DNA from: an uncultured Lentisphaeria bacterium
GTDB taxonomy: Bacteria; Verrucomicrobiota; Lentisphaeria; Victivallales; UBA1829
Direction: 5' to 3'
NCBI GenBank assembly: GCA_905211485.1
Contig: CAJMAW010000135.1
Span: 1-7,539 of the forward strand
DNA: 7,539 nucleotides
A program made the position numbers and the translations under genes. The notes beneath the pieces are model-generated. The model ran no database searches. It was not told the origin of the DNA and was given only the letters and a program-made list of their open reading frames with translations. Positions 4,885-7,539 of this stretch are shown piece by piece. Each line of letters begins with the position of its first letter. Positions within the stretch are counted from its first letter, which is position 1.

Positions 4885-5819
4885 AAAAAGACAATCTGGA
4901 ACTCATTCCTTCCGGAGATCCCTCCCTCCTGGAACCGCTGACATGCCTGCATTCCCCGCTGGATCTTGAAATCGCGGGAGCTACGCTTCAGTCTCTGCTT
5001 TTGGAACGCTGGAAACGCATTGCGGAACAGGAAAAGGAGCGTCCCTTCTTCGCCTGTTCCGACTACTGGCCTTCCGGAAAACTGCTTGAGAGCCTTTCAG
5101 CCGTATCCGGAGACTTCACGCTTCTGGTCTCCGGAATTCCAGCGGCCTGGCGGGGCGGAACTGCAAACGCGCCGGATCTTGCCTCGGCAAAGATCCTCCG
5201 CCCGGAGGATGACGACAAGCATTCCTTCCGGATCGTCTATCCCTGGGACATCCTCAAAATCAACGAGGAAGTTCTCGGCTCCCTCCGTGAAAACAGCATC
5301 CGGGGCACCGTACGGGAAAATGTGACCATCGACGGAATCCTCCTGCTCGGAGAAAATTCCGTCCTTCTTCCCGGAGTCTATCTGGAAGGCGTCGTGATGA
5401 TCGGGAAAAACTGCAAAATCGGGCCGAACTGTTATATCCGAGGCAATACATACATCGGAGATTTCTGCCATGTGGGACAGGCGGTCGAATTGAAAAACTC
5501 CCTTCTGATGAATCATGTCAGCGCGGGACACCTGACCTATCTCGGAGACTCCATCGTCTGCCCGAGAACCAATTTCGGCGCGGGAACCATCGCCTCCAAT
5601 TTCAGACACGACGGAAAAAATCACCGTTCTCTCGTCGGGGAGGAACTCCTGGATACCGGCCGGCGGAAATTCGGCACCATCATCGGAGACAATGTCCACA
5701 CAGGAATCCACACCTCCATTTATCCGGGCAGAAAACTCTGGCCCGATGTCCAGACTCTTCCGGGCGAGGTTGTGCGGCGCGATCTGCGTCCTCCGCGGAA
5801 TTCCTCAGGAAGAAATTAA
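4881..5819 (+). CDS. GlmU-like left-handed beta-helix acyltransferase with reduced N-terminal domain
   Basis: This is a 312-residue protein translated from an ATGA overlap with glmM (AGGAG five nt upstream). Residues about 140-300 are hexapeptide repeats of a left-handed beta-helix, as in the acetyltransferase half of GlmU. AGHLTYLGD (215-223) is identical to the GlmU active-site segment. By position, Arg187, Lys205, His217, Tyr220, Asn231, Asn240 and Lys263 correspond to E. coli GlmU Arg333, Lys351, His363, Tyr366, Asn377, Asn386 and Lys392, with a 17-residue insertion before the last. TGRRKFGTIIGDNVHTGIHT (259-278) resembles archaeal and Bacteroidetes GlmU-family proteins. The linker VYPWDILKINEEVL (119-132) is also typical of those. 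The N-terminal 115 residues lack the GxGTR nucleotide-binding motif and are much shorter than a nucleotidyltransferase; LEPLTCLHSPLDLE and ERWKRI may be remnants. It probably acetylates GlcN-1-P or a related sugar phosphate, using a separate uridylyltransferase. The substrate is inferred. Confidence 0.82.
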   Translation: MKKDNLELIPSGDPSLLEPLTCLHSPLDLEIAGATLQSLLLERWKRIAEQEKERPFFACSDYWPSGKLLESLSAVSGDFTLLVSGIPAAWRGGTANAPDLASAKILRPEDDDKHSFRIVYPWDILKINEEVLGSLRENSIRGTVRENVTIDGILLLGENSVLLPGVYLEGVVMIGKNCKIGPNCYIRGNTYIGDFCHVGQAVELKNSLLMNHVSAGHLTYLGDSIVCPRTNFGAGTIASNFRHDGKNHRSLVGEELLDTGRRKFGTIIGDNVHTGIHTSIYPGRKLWPDVQTLPGEVVRRDLRPPRNSSGRN

Positions 5820-5841
5820 AAAGGGGGGCTTCTTCCTGGGG
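5803..5841. terminator. Hairpin at the end of the glmM operon, between convergent genes
   Basis: CAGGAAGAA (5806-5814) and TTCTTCCTG (5830-5838) are perfect 9-bp arms. They extend outward by a wobble and two G-C pairs to 5803 and 5841, around a 15-nt loop that contains the TAA of the beta-helix gene. A pyrimidine-rich but interrupted run follows on the plus strand (5843-5876). No clean U-tract exists on either strand, so its strength as a terminator is uncertain. It may serve both converging units, since the murD stop lies only about 80 nt further. Confidence 0.5.
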
Positions 5842-5920
5842 GCTTCTCCGTTCTCCTCTTCTTTTGTTTTCGTTTCGGTCTTTCTTCCGTTTTCTCTCCG
5901 GAGGAAATCCGTGTCTCCGT

Positions 5921-7297
5921 TCAGGAACAGACGTTCCTCTTCCCGGAGGCGCAATATTCCAGGATGGCTTTTTTGAAGCACTCGCCCCGCTCGCGGTAAT
6001 TCCGGAACATATCCATGCTTGCGGCGGCGGGAGAAAGCAGGACGACATCTCCGGACACCGCTCTCTCACACGCCGCGGACACCGCCTCTTCCAGACTCCC
6101 GCAGCGGATGCACTGGACAAAAGGGGAAAGAGTTTCTTCGATTCTCCTCGCGGCTTCTCCGATCAGGCATGCCGTCTTCATTTTCCCGACGGAGGGGAGC
6201 AGTTCGCTGAAATCCATTCCCTTGTCCAGACCTCCAAGAATCAGGATCACGTTTTTGTCCCCGCCGACGCAATCGAGTGCGGCATTCACTGCATGAGGAT
6301 TTGTCGCTTTGGAATCGTTGACATAACGGATTCCGTTCTGTTCCAGGAAGAGTTCAATTCTGTGCGCATCGGGCTTGAAACATGCGAGCGCCTCCCGGAC
6401 AGCGGGCCGATGCAGCACTTCCTCCCCGAGAAGAGCATACAGCAGTGCAAGCGCGGCCATGATGTTTTCCAGATTGTGCTTTCCGCGCAGCTGGAAAGGA
6501 GCGGTTTTCATCAGAGGAGTTCCCCGGAAGAAAATCTGTTCTGAATCCGAATAGAGAGTGGCGGACGGGTCCGAAACGGAAAAGGTGATCAGATCGGCCG
6601 CAGGATTCAGGAATTCTCCGGCATACGTTTTCAGAGAGGAAGCAAGGACACAATTCTTCCGGAGTTCGCCGAAAACGCGGAACTTGGTCGCCGCATATTC
6701 GTGCATGGATCCGTGACGATCCAGATGATCGCCAGCCAGATTCAGCACAGCCGCCGCCGCGGGGGTGAAGGGATCCATGGATTCCAGCTGAAAGGAGCTG
6801 ACTTCGACGACGAGAAGGTCGAGTCCGTTCCTAAGGGACTCCACCGCGCTGTCGCTGAGAGAAACGCCGATATTTCCCGCTGCTGCTGAACGCATTCCCG
6901 CGGCCTGGAATAAAACATTGGCAAGCTCAGTCGTGGTGGTTTTTCCGTTTGTCCCTGTGATCATGACGACGGGGCAGTGAATGGAGCGGAGTGCAAAGGA
7001 AAGTTCTCCTGAGCATTTTCCGTTCCGAGCGGCAGCGTGCAAGGCGGAGCCGAATGGACTTGAGGGACGGATTCCCGGACTCAGCAACACTTCATCACAT
7101 TGTGGAAGAGGAATTCCCGGTTTCCATCCGGTACAGAGTCCGATGGGGGGCGGATTCAAAGCGGAGGCGGCAGCGTGCATTTCAGGGGTGTCATGTTCGT
7201 CAACGATATAATACGGAAGTTTCAAACAGGATGCCAGGCGTGCGGCGCCTTGACCGCTGACTCCGTATCCGGCGATTAAAAGTGTAGGTTCTTGCAT
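5921..7297 (-). CDS. murD: UDP-N-acetylmuramoyl-L-alanine--D-glutamate ligase
   Basis: MurD adds D-glutamate to UDP-MurNAc-L-Ala using ATP, the second amino-acid step of peptidoglycan precursor synthesis in the cytoplasm. The 458-residue protein has the three Mur ligase domains. The N-terminal Rossmann domain has GYGVSG (10-15). The central ATPase domain has the P-loop GTNGKTTT (115-122), GNIG (141-144), EVSSFQLE (165-172) and DHLDRHG (190-196). Lys205 in TKFRVF is the likely carbamylated lysine. HNLEN follows at 274-278. The C-terminal domain carries NDSKATN (327-333), LILGGLDKG (352-360) and SPAAASMDMF (422-431), which hold the D-Glu-binding residues. ATG 7295-7297 starts just before the Rossmann strand and has GGAG ten nt upstream. 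It is convergent with the glmM operon and not linked here to other mur genes, unlike the usual dcw cluster. No missing catalytic residue was noticed. Confidence 0.96.
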   Translation of the reverse strand: MQEPTLLIAGYGVSGQGAARLASCLKLPYYIVDEHDTPEMHAAASALNPPPIGLCTGWKPGIPLPQCDEVLLSPGIRPSSPFGSALHAAARNGKCSGELSFALRSIHCPVVMITGTNGKTTTTELANVLFQAAGMRSAAAGNIGVSLSDSAVESLRNGLDLLVVEVSSFQLESMDPFTPAAAAVLNLAGDHLDRHGSMHEYAATKFRVFGELRKNCVLASSLKTYAGEFLNPAADLITFSVSDPSATLYSDSEQIFFRGTPLMKTAPFQLRGKHNLENIMAALALLYALLGEEVLHRPAVREALACFKPDAHRIELFLEQNGIRYVNDSKATNPHAVNAALDCVGGDKNVILILGGLDKGMDFSELLPSVGKMKTACLIGEAARRIEETLSPFVQCIRCGSLEEAVSAACERAVSGDVVLLSPAAASMDMFRNYRERGECFKKAILEYCASGKRNVCS

Positions 7298-7355
7298 TCT
7301 GAAGCAGCTCCGGAGGGATGATTTGGATTCGGGTTATATTATTTTTGAAGGGATC

Positions 7356-7383
7356 AATATACCATGAATCTCAACAAAGACAA
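7356..7383 (-). promoter_or_regulatory. Extended -10 promoter for murD
   Basis: On the minus strand TGGTATATT (complement of 7356-7364) is an extended -10, and TTGTCT (complement of 7378-7383) is a -35 sixteen nt upstream. Initiation near 7349 would give a leader of about 52 nt. With the terminator at 7434-7468 just upstream, murD would form its own transcription unit. Confidence 0.6.
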
Positions 7384-7433
7384 CCTGGGGAGGATTGTAT
7401 TTCCCGAGGGGGCGGGAGGGGGAAGGAAAGATC

Positions 7434-7468
7434 AAAAACAAAAAAATACGGCAGGCGGATGCCTGACG
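7434..7468 (-). terminator. Intrinsic terminator of a minus-strand unit entering from the right edge
   Basis: CAGGC (7452-7456) and GCCTG (7461-7465) pair around a 4-nt loop and extend past one mismatch to two outer pairs (7449-7450 with 7467-7468). On the minus strand the stem is followed by TA and then seven T, one G and five T (complement of 7434-7446), a strong U-tract. No minus-strand protein reading frame ends just before it, so the terminated transcript is either a gene with a long 3' end beyond the window or a non-coding RNA. Confidence 0.75.
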
Positions 7469-7470
7469 GG

Positions 7471-7520
7471 TGCAGGAGATGCAATCCTGCCGAGGAGTAT
7501 GAGGGCGAGCACCCCTCATG
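7471..7520 (-). ncRNA. Two matched hairpins upstream of the terminator, possible structured RNA
   Basis: GCAGGA/TCCTGC (7472-7477 with 7485-7490) is a 6-bp stem. TGAGGG/CCCTCA (7500-7505 with 7513-7518) is a second 6-bp stem that extends outward by an A-T pair and a possible G-U wobble. Both have 7-nt loops. With the terminator they form a row of three hairpins within about 75 nt on the minus strand. This could be the 3' part of a small RNA, a structured 3' UTR or a regulatory leader. I do not recognise a known RNA family, and the 5' part lies outside the window. Confidence 0.35.
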
Positions 7521-7539
7521 CTTTTAAGAATAAAATAAA

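Noticed and set aside
5864..6544. 226-codon open frame opposite murD
   Set aside because: It lies almost wholly antisense to the conserved C-terminal half of MurD and shows no recognisable domain.
7471..7520. tRNA or tmRNA at the right edge
   Set aside because: The stems do not form a cloverleaf, and there is no CCA end or T-arm signature.
7364..7539. Plus-strand ATG with a frame open to the window end
   Set aside because: The ATG coincides with the extended -10 of the murD promoter on the other strand, and the frame runs through three hairpins and a G-rich tract; the translation resembles nothing.

Overview
This window looks like chromosomal DNA from a Gram-negative bacterium of the PVC group, most likely a Lentisphaerota/Victivallales-type gut organism. 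That placement is an inference. It rests on the tandem stand-alone pseudopilins with FTLIELLVVIA-type N-termini, which are very abundant in Lentisphaerota and Planctomycetota, on the moderately GC-rich coding style, and on the envelope gene set. No mobile element, CRISPR array, tRNA or rRNA is visible. Most genes are housekeeping, and the unusual material lies mainly between them.

Layout. (1) Positions 1-437 (+) are the 3' end of trpA, cut by the window edge and carrying an abnormal C-terminal tail that reads through a long inverted repeat. (2) Positions 504-1725 (-) are a two-gene operon of paralogous type II/IV-like pseudopilins. It has a near-consensus sigma70 promoter at 1763-1791 and an intrinsic terminator at 444-468. 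(3) Positions 1906-2400 (+) are a divergently transcribed ychJ-type SEC-C zinc-binding protein with its own promoter. (4) Positions 2401-2782 hold no convincing gene and contain a C-rich, low-complexity tract. (5) Positions 2783-3262 (+) encode a YhcH/YjgK/YiaL family cupin-like protein. (6) Positions 3263-3513 contain a 10-bp tandem repeat, a 38-nt pure pyrimidine tract, a terminator-like hairpin and a micro-ORF whose stop overlaps an in-frame start of glmM. (7) Positions 3514-5819 (+) are glmM followed by a GlmU-type left-handed beta-helix acyltransferase that overlaps it by ATGA. (8) Positions 5921-7297 (-) are murD, convergent with the previous unit and served by an extended -10 promoter at 7356-7383. 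(9) Positions 7434-7520 carry three successive hairpins ending, on the minus strand, in a strong U-tract: the 3' end of a transcription unit that starts beyond the right edge.

How the genes fit together. GlmM makes GlcN-1-P from GlcN-6-P. The co-translated beta-helix protein keeps the GlmU acetyl-transfer residues and could N-acetylate GlcN-1-P or a related amino-sugar phosphate, but its N-terminal region is too short and lacks the motifs of a working uridylyltransferase. MurD works further down the same route, adding D-Glu to UDP-MurNAc-L-Ala. The right half is therefore a UDP-GlcNAc/peptidoglycan neighbourhood, while the left half mixes amino-acid biosynthesis, surface pseudopilins and small proteins of uncertain role.

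The items most worth a second look are the reduced GlmU-like protein coupled to glmM, the glmM leader, the trpA tail, and the three-hairpin RNA at the right edge. All calls are from reading the sequence; no alignment or folding program was run.
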